Shown piece by piece: positions 16,785-25,531 of a DNA stretch of 64,000 bases. The stretch is taken from assembly GCA_041690495.1 (NCBI GenBank), contig JAWLHE010000002.1, positions 62,001 through 126,000 of the forward strand, in the 5' to 3' direction. The notes under the pieces were generated by a model, which was given only the letters and a program-made list of their open reading frames with translations, searched no databases and was not told the origin of the DNA. Each line of letters opens with the position of its first letter. Positions within the stretch are counted from its first letter, which is position 1. The DNA is from DATAAP01 sp041690495. Its GTDB lineage: Bacteria; Pseudomonadota; Alphaproteobacteria; CACIAM-22H2. The position numbers were made by a program, and so were the translations under genes.

Positions 16785-17837
16785 CTAGGCCGCTTCTCTT
16801 TGTGCGAGAAGGCGGCGCACCCGCGGCATGACCTCCTCGACCATGAGTCGCATCGAATTGTGCACGCGCTCCGGCGCCATCAGGCCGAAATTCTGCAGCG
16901 CCAGGACGTGCCGCACGCCCATGTCGTGAAGCCGGACAATCTTGTCCGCAACTGTCTCGACCGAGCCGAACAGACCCAGCCCCGAACGCATGATGTCGGC
17001 GTAGACCTGCTTTCTCGCATAGAGCCGGGTTGCCACATAGAGATCGAAGGCATCGGCCGCCTCGCGGCGGCAAACCTCGTCGCTTTCCGCGACATGCGTG
17101 TGAAAGCAATAGGCACCGTCGTCGTCTGCGGGCGCGTGGCCGGCCTCGGCACGGCCCCTTCGGAACTCGGTGACCATGGGACCGATCTCCTCGAACCGGT
17201 CGACCGAGGCGTAGGGCACGCACATGATGGCATGGCCCTGGCGGCCGACATGGTATGCCCCAAGCTTGTTCAGGATAGCGACGTAGATCGGCACCTGAGG
17301 CTGCACGGGCAAAACGTTTATCCGGACCGCTTCCAGCGTCGTGTACCTGCCTTTGAAGGTTATGCGCTCGCCTGCGAGCGCACGCTCGAGGATGGCGAGG
17401 TTCTCGTCGAAGCGCTCGCGCTTTTCCGCAGGTTCGATGCGATAGCCCTCGAACTCGTGCTTGAGATAACCCGAGCCGACCCCCAGCGTGAGCCGTCCGC
17501 CGGACAGGACGTCGACCATTGCGTAGCTCTCGGCGACGCTCAGTGGATGATGGAAGGTGAGGATGGAGATTGCCGAGCCGAGGCGCAGCCGCTTCGTCCG
17601 TTGCGCCAGAGTCGAGAGCATCACGGCCGGATTGGGCACGGCGCCGTACTCGTGGAAATGATGCTCGGCCACGAAGAAGGTGTCGTAGCCAAGCCTGTCG
17701 GCCAGTTCTGCCTGTGCAATGACCTGCTCGTAGAGCTCGGCCAACGACCGGGCCTGGTCCGGGTAGTGGTCCTGAACGGAGAAAATCGAGAGTCGCATAT
17801 CCGGTTTCGCGCTCGGGGCGGGCGGGTTCGTCGTCAT
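16785..17837 (-). CDS. LLM-class (luciferase-like) flavin-dependent oxidoreductase
   Basis: A 350-residue TIM-barrel flavin monooxygenase of the bacterial luciferase family. Motifs: LAELYEQVIAQAELADRLGY, TFFVAEHHFHEYG, RLRLGSAISILTFHHPL, DVLSGGRLTLGVGSGYLKHE, and VETVADKIVRLHDMGVRHVL. The start ATG at 17837 is chosen because the barrel begins about 18 residues later (LSIFSVQDHYPD); further upstream codons lack a ribosome binding site. These enzymes oxidise diverse substrates with FMNH2 and O2; the substrate is unknown. It is divergent from an acyl-CoA dehydrogenase gene, perhaps one catabolic unit. Confidence 0.88.
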   Translation of the reverse strand: MTTNPPAPSAKPDMRLSIFSVQDHYPDQARSLAELYEQVIAQAELADRLGYDTFFVAEHHFHEYGAVPNPAVMLSTLAQRTKRLRLGSAISILTFHHPLSVAESYAMVDVLSGGRLTLGVGSGYLKHEFEGYRIEPAEKRERFDENLAILERALAGERITFKGRYTTLEAVRINVLPVQPQVPIYVAILNKLGAYHVGRQGHAIMCVPYASVDRFEEIGPMVTEFRRGRAEAGHAPADDDGAYCFHTHVAESDEVCRREAADAFDLYVATRLYARKQVYADIMRSGLGLFGSVETVADKIVRLHDMGVRHVLALQNFGLMAPERVHNSMRLMVEEVMPRVRRLLAQREAA

Positions 17838-18053
17838 CGGCGTCTCTATGGAACGTTCCGTCCGGTCAAGCCGGTTTCGCATTGTGCAGCATTTGAACGG
17901 CAGCCGCACCGGACTTCAAGGCCCTCGGCAGGGCCATTGCCGAACCGGGCACTCAGCGGAGAAAGTGACCCCGTGACGAATCTGCCGTATCTAGTATCTG
18001 CGACGTTGCTGCCGGACGCGGTGGCCGCGGCAAACGAACAAGGATGCGTTTCG

Positions 18054-19220
18054 ATGGACTTTTCTTTCACGCCGGACCAGCTCGCCATCCGCGATGCGGT
18101 AGGCAGGATCTGCAATCGCTTCACCGATGATTACTGGCTGAGGCGGGATCGTGAAGGCGGCTTTCCCGACGACTTCCACAGTGCCATGGCGCAGGACGGC
18201 TGGCTCGGCATCGCCATGCCGGAGAAGCATGGCGGTGCCGGCCTGGGCATCACCGAAGCGGCGCTGATGATGCAGACGATCAGCCAGTCGGGGGCAGGGT
18301 TCTCGGGCGCATCCGCCGTTCACATGAACATCTTCGGGCTCCATCCGGTCGTCAAATTCGGCACGCCCGAACAGCATGGGCGCATGCTGCCGCCGTTGAT
18401 CCAGGGGAAAGACAAGGCCTGTTTCGCCGTGACCGAGCCGAATGCCGGGCTCGATACGTTGAAGCTGCAGACCAGGGCGGTGCGCGACGGCGATCACTAC
18501 GTGATCTCCGGTCAGAAGATCTGGATCTCCACCGCGCAGGTCGCCACCAAGGTTTTGTTGCTTGCCCGGACCACGCCAATCGAGCAGACCGGCCGGAGCA
18601 CCCACGGCCTGAGCCTGTTTTATACCGACCTCGATCGCAGCAAGGTCGAGGTCCGGGAAATCGAGAAGATGGGGCGGAAGGCTGTCGATTCGAACCAGGT
18701 GTTCTTCGACGGGCTGCGCGTGCCGGCGTCGGACCGCATCGGCGAGGAGGGAGAAGGATTCAAGTACATCCTGCACGGCCTCAATCCCGAGCGCATCCTG
18801 ATCGCTGCGGAGGCGGTGGGGCTCGGGCGTGCCGCCCTCGCCCGGGCGGTCCAATATGCGGGCGAGCGGATCGTGTTCGATCGCCCGATCGGCCAGAATC
18901 AGGCGATCCAGCATCCACTTGCACGCTGCTGGATGGAACTCGAGGCCGCCAACCTGATGGTGTTCCGGGCGGCATCGCTATACGACAGCGGCGCTCCGTG
19001 CGGGGCCGAAGCGAACGCCGCCAAGTATCTGGCAGCCGAGGCCTGCTTTCGCGCCTGCGAGGCGACGATCCTCACGCATGGCGGCATGGGCTACGCAAAG
19101 GAGTTTCACGTCGAGCGCTTTATGCGCGAAGCCTGGATCCCGCGCCTGGCTCCAGTCAGCCCGCAGCTCATCCTGTGCTTCATCGCCGAGAAGGTGCTCG
19201 GGCTTCCGAAATCCTACTGA
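18054..19220 (+). CDS. Acyl-CoA dehydrogenase, IVD/LCAD-like active site
   Basis: A 388-residue FAD enzyme. Features: FTPDQLAIRDAVGRICNRF, GWLGIAMPEKHGGAGLGITE, CFAVTEPNAGLDTLK (flavin contact), KIWISTAQVA, the FERPIGxxQxIQ equivalent VFDRPIGQNQAIQ, and THGGMGYAKEFHVERFMREA. The usual catalytic glutamate in the IYEGT loop is absent; that loop reads RLAPVSPQ. Instead E246 in LNPERILIAAEAVG occupies the helix-G position used by isovaleryl- and long-chain acyl-CoA dehydrogenases, so a branched or long substrate is suggested. The open frame extends far upstream through non-coding sequence; the start is set at the first residue of the domain. Confidence 0.9.
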   Translation: MDFSFTPDQLAIRDAVGRICNRFTDDYWLRRDREGGFPDDFHSAMAQDGWLGIAMPEKHGGAGLGITEAALMMQTISQSGAGFSGASAVHMNIFGLHPVVKFGTPEQHGRMLPPLIQGKDKACFAVTEPNAGLDTLKLQTRAVRDGDHYVISGQKIWISTAQVATKVLLLARTTPIEQTGRSTHGLSLFYTDLDRSKVEVREIEKMGRKAVDSNQVFFDGLRVPASDRIGEEGEGFKYILHGLNPERILIAAEAVGLGRAALARAVQYAGERIVFDRPIGQNQAIQHPLARCWMELEAANLMVFRAASLYDSGAPCGAEANAAKYLAAEACFRACEATILTHGGMGYAKEFHVERFMREAWIPRLAPVSPQLILCFIAEKVLGLPKSY

Positions 19221-19333
19221 CGCGGGCAGGAGCCGCGGCGGCCGTCGGTCATTCGTCCCGTCGAAGCTGACGAAGTCTGGCTCGACGCTGCCGGCTGCTG
19301 GGCGAAGAAGACGGCCGGGCGCAGGCAGCGGCA

Positions 19334-19351
19334 CGGCCGGCGTGCCGGCCG
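19334..19351. terminator. Hairpin between convergent genes
   Basis: A perfect inverted repeat, CGGCCGGC-GT-GCCGGCCG, lies between the acyl-CoA dehydrogenase stop (19220) and the convergent speE stop (19388). It could end transcription from both sides, but there is no T-tract, so this is a weak call. Confidence 0.3.
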
Positions 19352-19387
19352 ATCAGGCGCCTTTGACCGAGTGCCAAGGCCGTGCGC

Positions 19388-20260
19388 TCAGCGGATATAA
19401 GTCTGGATGAATTGCGGCAGGGCGAACGAGCCGACGTGGATTGCCGGCGTGTAATATTTTGTCCTGAGCTTCGCCGCCTTGAACCGCCTTTCGATGGTTG
19501 GCAGCTTTGTCTGGCCCAGCTTCGGCTCGTTGGTTGCCCAGCCGAGCGTCATGAAGCCGCCATAGTAGCTGGGCACCGGCGCGACGTAGAACGACGAGAC
19601 CTTGAAGGATTTCCTGCGCCGACGATAGGTCATGGTGACCTCATCGGGTTGCATGAAGGGCACGCCGTTCTGATTTACAAGAACCCCGCCGGGGGCCATG
19701 CAGCGCCGGCAATTGCGATAGAACTCGTCGGTAAAGAGCACCTCGCCCGGACCCACCGGATCGGTCGAGTCGACGATAATGACGTCGTAGCGCTCCCGGG
19801 TTTCGGCGACGAACCTGGCGCCGTCGGTGATGACGAGGTCGGCGCGCCTGTCTTTGAACGCCCGCTGCGGGATCGACGGCATGTACTTGAGGCACATGTC
19901 GACCACGCCCCGGTCGATCTCCACCATCGTCGCCTTCTGGACGGCCTTGTGGCGCAGAACCTCGCGCAGGATGCCGCCGTCGCCGCCGCCGATGATGAGC
20001 ACCTTGCGTGCCTTGCCATGAGCAAGGATAGGCACATGCGTCATCATCTCATGGTAGACGAACTCGTCCTTCTCGGTGACCTGGACGATGTTGTCGAGCG
20101 CAAGCACGCGGCCATAGGTCGGGTTCTCGAAGATCACCAGATCCTGGTGTTCCGTGCGCTCCCGATAGATGACCCGCTTGATCTCGAACGCCTGCCTGAC
20201 GTGCGGGAACAGCTTCTCCTGGAACCAGCCGCCGGCGTCGCCGCCATTCGGCTGGTTCAT
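19388..20260 (-). CDS. speE: Spermidine synthase (polyamine aminopropyltransferase)
   Basis: A 290-residue aminopropyltransferase of normal length. N-terminal beta-domain: FQEKLFPHVRQAFEIKRVIY and LVIFENPTYGRVLALDNIVQ. The Rossmann methyltransferase-like core: EFVYHEMMTHVPI, KVLIIGGGDGGILREVLRH (nucleotide binding), MVEIDRGVVDMCLKYMP, and the catalytic aspartate in DVIIVDSTDPVGPGEVLF. It transfers aminopropyl from decarboxylated S-adenosylmethionine to putrescine. The start overlaps the stop of speD (ATGA), and the pair makes and uses decarboxylated SAM. Confidence 0.95.
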   Translation of the reverse strand: MNQPNGGDAGGWFQEKLFPHVRQAFEIKRVIYRERTEHQDLVIFENPTYGRVLALDNIVQVTEKDEFVYHEMMTHVPILAHGKARKVLIIGGGDGGILREVLRHKAVQKATMVEIDRGVVDMCLKYMPSIPQRAFKDRRADLVITDGARFVAETRERYDVIIVDSTDPVGPGEVLFTDEFYRNCRRCMAPGGVLVNQNGVPFMQPDEVTMTYRRRRKSFKVSSFYVAPVPSYYGGFMTLGWATNEPKLGQTKLPTIERRFKAAKLRTKYYTPAIHVGSFALPQFIQTYIR

Positions 20261-20772
20261 GCGATCACTCCGCGCTTCTGCTCTGAAAGCTGAACCGTGG
20301 CCGGTTCGAAGGCGCGTTTGATGACGGGGATTGCCTTGTACGGGTCGCAAGCGCCGCACATGAAGATGTCGAGCGCCGCATAGCCGCGTTCCGGCCAGGT
20401 GTGGATCGAGATGTGGCTCTCCGCCAGCACCGCCACGCCCGACAGGCCTGCATTCGGACCGAAGTGGTGAAGGTGGACGTGCAGCAGTGTCGCGCCCGAC
20501 ATCGCCGCCGAGTCGCGCAGCATCTGGTCGGTGATCGCGAGGTCGCCAAGATTCTTGGCGCCCCAAAGCTCGACAAGCAGATGGGTGCCGGCGAACTTAA
20601 CGCCGTCGCGCTCGACGAAATAATCCTTGGCGGTGGTCTGCTCAGCCCGCGCCGGAGTCTCGGCAACCGCCAGTGGCTCCGTCAGCGAAGGGTTCGCTGT
20701 CTTCAGCGCCGCGGCGCCCGAGCGCCGTCCACCAGTCACCACCCCGAACTTGTTGACTGCTGCCTTCGCCAT
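20257..20772 (-). CDS. speD: S-adenosylmethionine decarboxylase proenzyme
   Basis: A 171-residue prokaryotic (class 1B type) AdoMetDC. The self-processing site is LAESHISIHTWPE: cleavage between E118 and S119 makes the pyruvoyl group, with H124 and C139 (FMCGACDPYKA) as the other conserved residues. The product feeds SpeE. The catalytic domain begins near residue 50 (DYFVERDGVKFAGTHLLVE); the first ~49 residues are a basic, Ala-rich extension not present in the short ~120-residue forms. There is no internal Met that would remove it. A GGAGG lies about 10 bases before ATG. Confidence 0.94.
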   Translation of the reverse strand: MAKAAVNKFGVVTGGRRSGAAALKTANPSLTEPLAVAETPARAEQTTAKDYFVERDGVKFAGTHLLVELWGAKNLGDLAITDQMLRDSAAMSGATLLHVHLHHFGPNAGLSGVAVLAESHISIHTWPERGYAALDIFMCGACDPYKAIPVIKRAFEPATVQLSEQKRGVIA

Positions 20773-20945
20773 CTCTTTCCATCATCCTCCGTGGAAAAAA
20801 GAGATAAGGATCATAAGGCTCGCTATTTGGGACCAAAGCCCCCCCGATGCAAGAAAAAACTAGGGTCAAAGGGTAAATTTTTCCTCTCGTGCGTCACGCC
20901 GGGCACATGCCGCCGTGTCGATGCAAAGAGATGGAAGTGCGTGCG

Positions 20946-22733
20946 TCAGAGATGCTCGTCGAGGATCCCGAGCACGCTCGCCGCGCCATTGATCACAGGG
21001 TGCTGGAGCGCCGGCGCCGCGCTCAGAAAATGGTCCGCGTAGAAGCGCGCTGTCGCGATCTTCGTCTCGTGGAAGCCCGGAGCCTTCCCGGCGGCGATGG
21101 CCCGCTGCGCCGCAAGCGCCGCCTTTGCCATGAGAAAGCCGCCAGTGACCGTGCCGAAGAGGCGGAGATAAGGCGCCGCGGTCGCCGCCGCTGCCGCAGG
21201 CTCCTGTGCCTGTTGCGCCACCAGCCATTCGGTAGCCCGCCGGAGCGATCCGACGCCGGCAGCGAGCTGTCCGCCAATCACCGGCAGGTCGTCGCCGGGC
21301 GCGACAGCCAGCTCCGCTTCAAGTGCGCCGATCTCGTCGAATAGCTGCCGTGCGGAGCGGCCGCCGTCGCGGCCGATCTTGCGGAAGACCAGATCGCCGG
21401 CCTGGATGCCGTTCGTACCTTCGTAGATGGGAGCGATGCGGGCGTCGCGAAGGTGCTGTGCAGCTCCGGTCTCCTCGATGTAGCCCATGCCGCCATGGAC
21501 CTGGACGCCGATCGAGGCCACCTCGACACCCAGATCGGTGCACCAAGCCTTTGCCACAGGTGTCAGCAGGTCGACCCGAGCCTGATGGCGGGCGCGCTCG
21601 GCAGCGTCGGGATGCCGCTTCGCCAGGTCCAGCGAAGCGAAGGCGTAATAGGTGAGTGCTCGCGCCGCCTCCGTCGCGGCCTTCATGGTTAGCAGCATGC
21701 GGCGGACGTCCGGGTGCCTGATGATGGGCACGGCGTCAGGCTGCCGACTGAATGCGTCGCGCCCCTGGACGCGCTCCCGCGCATAGGCGCGCGCCCGCTG
21801 ATAGGCGCGCTCGGCTATGGCGACGCCTTGCAGACCGACATTGAGGCGCGCGTTGTTCATCATGGTGAACATGTACTCGAGGCCGCGGTTTTCCTCGCCG
21901 ATCAGCCAGCCGATCGCACCGCCATTGTCGCCATAGGCCATGACGGCGGTGGGAGAGGCATGAATGCCCAGCTTGTGCTCCAGCGACACGCACCGCAGAT
22001 CGTTTCGGTCCTTCAGTGCGCCGTCCGGACCGACCAGGAACTTCGGCACGATGAACAACGAGATGCCGCGCGACCCGGCGGGCGCGTCGGGCGTCCGCGC
22101 CAGCACCATGTGCACGATGTTTTCAGTCAGGTCGTGATCGCCGTAGGTGATGAAAATCTTCTGCCCGGAGATGCGGTAGTGACCGTTCTCTCTGCGCGCG
22201 CGAGTCCGCAGCGCGCCGACATCGGAGCCGGCCTGCGGCTCCGTCAGGTTCATGGTGCCGGTCCACTCGCCCGAAATGAGCTTCGGCAGGAACAGGCGCT
22301 TCTGCTCGGGCGAGGCATGCGCCTGCAGCAGTTCGACCGCCCCCTGGTTGAGAAGGGGACAGAGTCCGAACGACAGGTTCGCGGATTGCCACATCTCCTG
22401 CACGGCGGTTGCGACCAGCCACGGCACGCCTTGCCCGCCGAAGTCCGGATCGAAGGGGACGCCGTTCCAGCCGCCCTCCACGTAGCGGCGGTAGGCCTCG
22501 CGCCAGCCTTTCGGCGTGCGGACGACCCCATTCTCGAGCCGCGACCCTTCGCGGTCGCCGGGACCGTTCAGCGGCGCCAGTTCCTCGCCGGCCAGCCTGC
22601 CGGCCTCCGCCAGCACGTGCGCGACCAGTTCCCGGTCGGCGGCTTCACCGCCGGGCAGGCCGGCGATCGTTTCCAGCCCCGCGACGTGCGAAAGCACGAA
22701 CTGCATCTCTGCGAGCGGCGCGGCATAGGTCAT
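20946..22733 (-). CDS. Acyl-CoA dehydrogenase, large DmdC/FadE-like form
   Basis: A 595-residue acyl-CoA dehydrogenase with the extra C-terminal helical domain typical of the 3-methylmercaptopropionyl-CoA dehydrogenase (DmdC) group. Motifs: YVEGGWNGVPFDPDFGGQGV, TGTMNLTEPQAGSDVGALRT (flavin contact), KIFITYGDHDLTENIVHMVL, CVSLEHKLGIHASPTAVMAY, MNNARLNVGLQG, and the catalytic glutamate in IAPIYEGTNGIQ. DmdC itself acts on a sulfur acyl-CoA, but many relatives use ordinary fatty acyl-CoAs. The start ATG overlaps the stop of the upstream FAD oxidoreductase gene (ATGA), so they form one transcript. Confidence 0.9.
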   Translation of the reverse strand: MTYAAPLAEMQFVLSHVAGLETIAGLPGGEAADRELVAHVLAEAGRLAGEELAPLNGPGDREGSRLENGVVRTPKGWREAYRRYVEGGWNGVPFDPDFGGQGVPWLVATAVQEMWQSANLSFGLCPLLNQGAVELLQAHASPEQKRLFLPKLISGEWTGTMNLTEPQAGSDVGALRTRARRENGHYRISGQKIFITYGDHDLTENIVHMVLARTPDAPAGSRGISLFIVPKFLVGPDGALKDRNDLRCVSLEHKLGIHASPTAVMAYGDNGGAIGWLIGEENRGLEYMFTMMNNARLNVGLQGVAIAERAYQRARAYARERVQGRDAFSRQPDAVPIIRHPDVRRMLLTMKAATEAARALTYYAFASLDLAKRHPDAAERARHQARVDLLTPVAKAWCTDLGVEVASIGVQVHGGMGYIEETGAAQHLRDARIAPIYEGTNGIQAGDLVFRKIGRDGGRSARQLFDEIGALEAELAVAPGDDLPVIGGQLAAGVGSLRRATEWLVAQQAQEPAAAAATAAPYLRLFGTVTGGFLMAKAALAAQRAIAAGKAPGFHETKIATARFYADHFLSAAPALQHPVINGAASVLGILDEHL

Positions 22734-24166
22734 GGGATCACCTTTCCCGGGTTCATGATGCCTTTGGGGTCGAACGCCTGTTTGAGGGTACGCATCAGAT
22801 CGATGGCGACGGCCGGCTTGTAATGGCGCAGCTCCTCGCGTTTCAACCGGCCGATCCCATGCTCGGCCGAGATACTGCCGCCCAGATCGGCAACGATGTC
22901 GTGGACGATGCGGTTGAACTCCGACCAGCGAGCGAGAAACTGCGCGCGGTCGGCGGCTGTCGGCTGGCTGAGATTGTAGTGGATGTTGCCGTCTCCGGCA
23001 TGACCGAAGGCGACCACCCGTATGCCGGGAAGGGCCGCTTCGCAGGCCGCCGTCGCCCGTGCGATGAACTCCGGGACCTTCGAGACCGGAACCGACACGT
23101 CGTGCTTGATGCTGCCGCCCTCCGGCTTCTGTGCCTCGGTGATGGTCTCGCGCAGGCGCCACAGCGCCTTGGCCTGCTCGCCCGAGGCGGCAATGGCTGC
23201 GTCGCGCACGAGACCGGCCTCCGCGGCCGCGCCCAGTACGCTTTCGACGGCCGAGCGCAATCCTCCGCCGGCGTCCCCCGAGGAGGCCTCCATCAGCACG
23301 TACCAGGGATGTGTCCCGGCCAATGGATCGCTCGTGCCGGGGATATGGCGCAGGACCATTTCCAGGGGGCGGCGCGAGATCAGCTCGAACGCCGTGACGG
23401 CATCGCCGGTGCCCGCCCGCATCCGCGCCAGGAGCTCGATCGCGGCCGCCGGGTCGGGCACAGCGATGAAAGCGGTCTCGATGGTTCCGGGCCGCGGGAA
23501 GAGTTTCAGGACGACAGCCGTGATGATGCCGAGCGTGCCTTCGGCGCCGATGAAGAGCTGCTTCAGGTCGTAGCCGGTATTGTCCTTGCGCAGTCCGCGC
23601 AGCCCGTCCCAGACCCGGCCGTCGGGAAGCACGACTTCAAGGCCCAGCACCAGATCGCGCGCCATTCCGTAGCGGAGGACGCCGACGCCGCCAGCGTTGG
23701 TTGAAAGATTGCCACCGATCTGGCATGTGCCCTCGGCGCCGAGGCTCAAGGGGAACAGCCGGTCGACGTCGACAGCGGCCTTCTGCGCGGCGGCAAGAAT
23801 GCATCCCGCCTCGAGGGTCATTGTGTAGTTGAGCGGGTCGATCGCGCGCACCCGGTTCATGCGACCGAGGCTTACTACGATCTCTTCGCCGTCTTCATGA
23901 GGGATGCCACCCCCGACCAGGCCGGTATTGCCGCCTTGCGGCACGATGGCAATCCCCGCCTCGGCGCAGATCTTCACGACCTCGGCGACCTCGCTGGTAG
24001 CCGCAGGGCGCACGACCATCCGCGCCCGACCCTTGTAGAGTCCGCGCTCCTCCACCAGGAAGGGCGCCATGTCGTCTGGATCGGTCGTCCATCCGCGGGG
24101 GCCGACGATCGCGCGAATCCGGTCGAGAGCTTCGGCCGCAACGATGTCCTGAACACTGGGGAGCAT
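22730..24166 (-). CDS. FAD-linked D-2-hydroxyacid dehydrogenase (GlcD/D2HGDH-type)
   Basis: A 478-residue flavoprotein of the VAO/PCMH family. The FAD-binding half contains AGIAIVPQGGNTGLVGGGIP, LGAEGTCQIGGNLSTNAGGV, GLRGLRKDNTGYDLKQLFIG and GAEGTLGIITAVVLKL. The C-terminal FAD-oxidase domain contains the metal and substrate region VVAFGHAGDGNIHYNLSQP and GGSISAEHGIGRLKREEL, and ends AFDPKGIMNPGKVIP. This pattern fits D-2-hydroxyglutarate or D-lactate type dehydrogenases that pass electrons to a flavoprotein or quinone. It is coupled to the acyl-CoA dehydrogenase downstream and divergent from the Liv transporter. Confidence 0.9.
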   Translation of the reverse strand: MLPSVQDIVAAEALDRIRAIVGPRGWTTDPDDMAPFLVEERGLYKGRARMVVRPAATSEVAEVVKICAEAGIAIVPQGGNTGLVGGGIPHEDGEEIVVSLGRMNRVRAIDPLNYTMTLEAGCILAAAQKAAVDVDRLFPLSLGAEGTCQIGGNLSTNAGGVGVLRYGMARDLVLGLEVVLPDGRVWDGLRGLRKDNTGYDLKQLFIGAEGTLGIITAVVLKLFPRPGTIETAFIAVPDPAAAIELLARMRAGTGDAVTAFELISRRPLEMVLRHIPGTSDPLAGTHPWYVLMEASSGDAGGGLRSAVESVLGAAAEAGLVRDAAIAASGEQAKALWRLRETITEAQKPEGGSIKHDVSVPVSKVPEFIARATAACEAALPGIRVVAFGHAGDGNIHYNLSQPTAADRAQFLARWSEFNRIVHDIVADLGGSISAEHGIGRLKREELRHYKPAVAIDLMRTLKQAFDPKGIMNPGKVIP

Positions 24167-24351
24167 GAATTTCCACCCGATTCTGCGCTGCTGGAGCCGT
24201 GATGACGGCACCGGTTTCCCGGCAGCATTTGGGAAGGCCGGGCTGTCTCCGTCAAGCCATGCCGCCACGCCACATCATAGGTGCTTTCGGCGACGGTCGG
24301 TTCTGGGCAATATCGGCGCTCGTGCTTACGGTAGGCGTCTGGATCATAGCT

Positions 24352-25506
24352 ATGAAGAACACGCTCGCTTTCGTGATCGCGCTGCTCGGCGTCATTGCGG
24401 CGTTTAGAACTTTGCCGGCTCAAGCGCAATCAGCTGGTCCGATCGAAGTGAATATTCCTGTCCTCGTGCCGATTACAGGCTATCTGTCGCTCGAGGGCCA
24501 AAGCCAGCGGAACGGAGCGCTGCTGGCGGTCAAGAACGCGCCGGCAGGCATTCGCGTCCGCGCGGAGGTGACCGACACCGGCGTAGCGCCGGAAGCGGCG
24601 GTGAACGCGCTGGAGCGGGCCGCAGGGCGCGGGCCGGTGACGGCGGTGGCGGCGTCGATGCTCGGCACGCAGATGCTGGCAATGCTGCCGGTCGCGAAAG
24701 ACTACAAGCTGCCGCTGATTACCGTGTCCGGCACCGCCGAGATCACGCAGATGAACAATCCGTACGTGTTCCGGTTCTTTCCAGGCGACGACGTCACCAA
24801 AGTGGCCCATGTGCGTTACGCGGTCGAGGAGCTCGGAAAGCGAAGGGTCGCGTTGATCTACCAGACGACCGCATACGGGCAAAGCGGAAGGCGGCAGATC
24901 CTCGAGCAACTCGGGAAGTCCGGCCTCGCGCCGGTCTTCGAGGACGGCCTCGAGGTTCAGATCCGCGACATGCTCCCGGTCCTGAGCAAGGCGAAGGCCG
25001 CGGGTCCCGATGTCCTGATGATCCATCTTCACTCCGGCCCGACGGCACTGCTGATCCGGCAGGCAGCCGCATTGCGCATCGGCCTGCCGATCGTGGCCGG
25101 TTCGGCCATGCACCAGCCGCCCACGGCGGACCTGCTTGGACCGGGTGAGCTGCGCGGCGTGTGCGCCGAGGCGAACGCCTCGCCGGTATCGGGCGGCAGC
25201 CCGGGAATCGAGCGGTTCGTGCAGCAGTACAGGCAGGAGTTCGGCATGGAGCCCGATGGCTTTGCGCTCGGGCAGTACGACGGGATCATGATGGTGCTGG
25301 ACGCGATCGCAAAGGGCGCCCGCACCGCCGAGGACGTGCGGCGTGCGCTGAGCACCATGCGGTATGAGGGGCTGGCCATGAGCTACAGGTCCGACGGGAC
25401 GGGAAACATGGCGCATTCGGCGGTGATCATGTGCTTCGACGGCAGCAGCAGGACCCCGCGGATCGTGAAGCGATACGACAACATCACCGGAGCCCTTTCG
25501 AATTGA
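24352..25506 (+). CDS. livJ: ABC transporter substrate-binding protein, LivJ-like
   Basis: A 384-residue periplasmic Leu/Ile/Val-binding-family protein. ATG 24352 gives a clean signal peptide (MKNTLAFVIALLGVIAAFRT, then PAQAQS cleavage). Mature motifs: VNIPVLVPITGYLSLEGQSQ, NGALLAVKNA, AVAASMLGTQMLAMLPVAKD, LPLITVSGTAEITQMNNPYV FRFFP and RRVALIYQTTAYGQSGR. The frame is open about 150 bases further upstream, which would add a second hydrophobic stretch; the shorter form is preferred. It probably binds a branched-chain amino acid, amide or small aromatic; the specificity cannot be told. Confidence 0.88.
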   Translation: MKNTLAFVIALLGVIAAFRTLPAQAQSAGPIEVNIPVLVPITGYLSLEGQSQRNGALLAVKNAPAGIRVRAEVTDTGVAPEAAVNALERAAGRGPVTAVAASMLGTQMLAMLPVAKDYKLPLITVSGTAEITQMNNPYVFRFFPGDDVTKVAHVRYAVEELGKRRVALIYQTTAYGQSGRRQILEQLGKSGLAPVFEDGLEVQIRDMLPVLSKAKAAGPDVLMIHLHSGPTALLIRQAAALRIGLPIVAGSAMHQPPTADLLGPGELRGVCAEANASPVSGGSPGIERFVQQYRQEFGMEPDGFALGQYDGIMMVLDAIAKGARTAEDVRRALSTMRYEGLAMSYRSDGTGNMAHSAVIMCFDGSSRTPRIVKRYDNITGALSN

Positions 25507-25531
25507 AGATCTTTCCGGTGCGGGCGGCGCG

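Noticed and set aside
16779..18053. Upstream extension of the acyl-CoA dehydrogenase frame
   Set aside because: It runs antisense through the luciferase-like gene, and the extra residues have no acyl-CoA dehydrogenase similarity; the domain starts at 18054.
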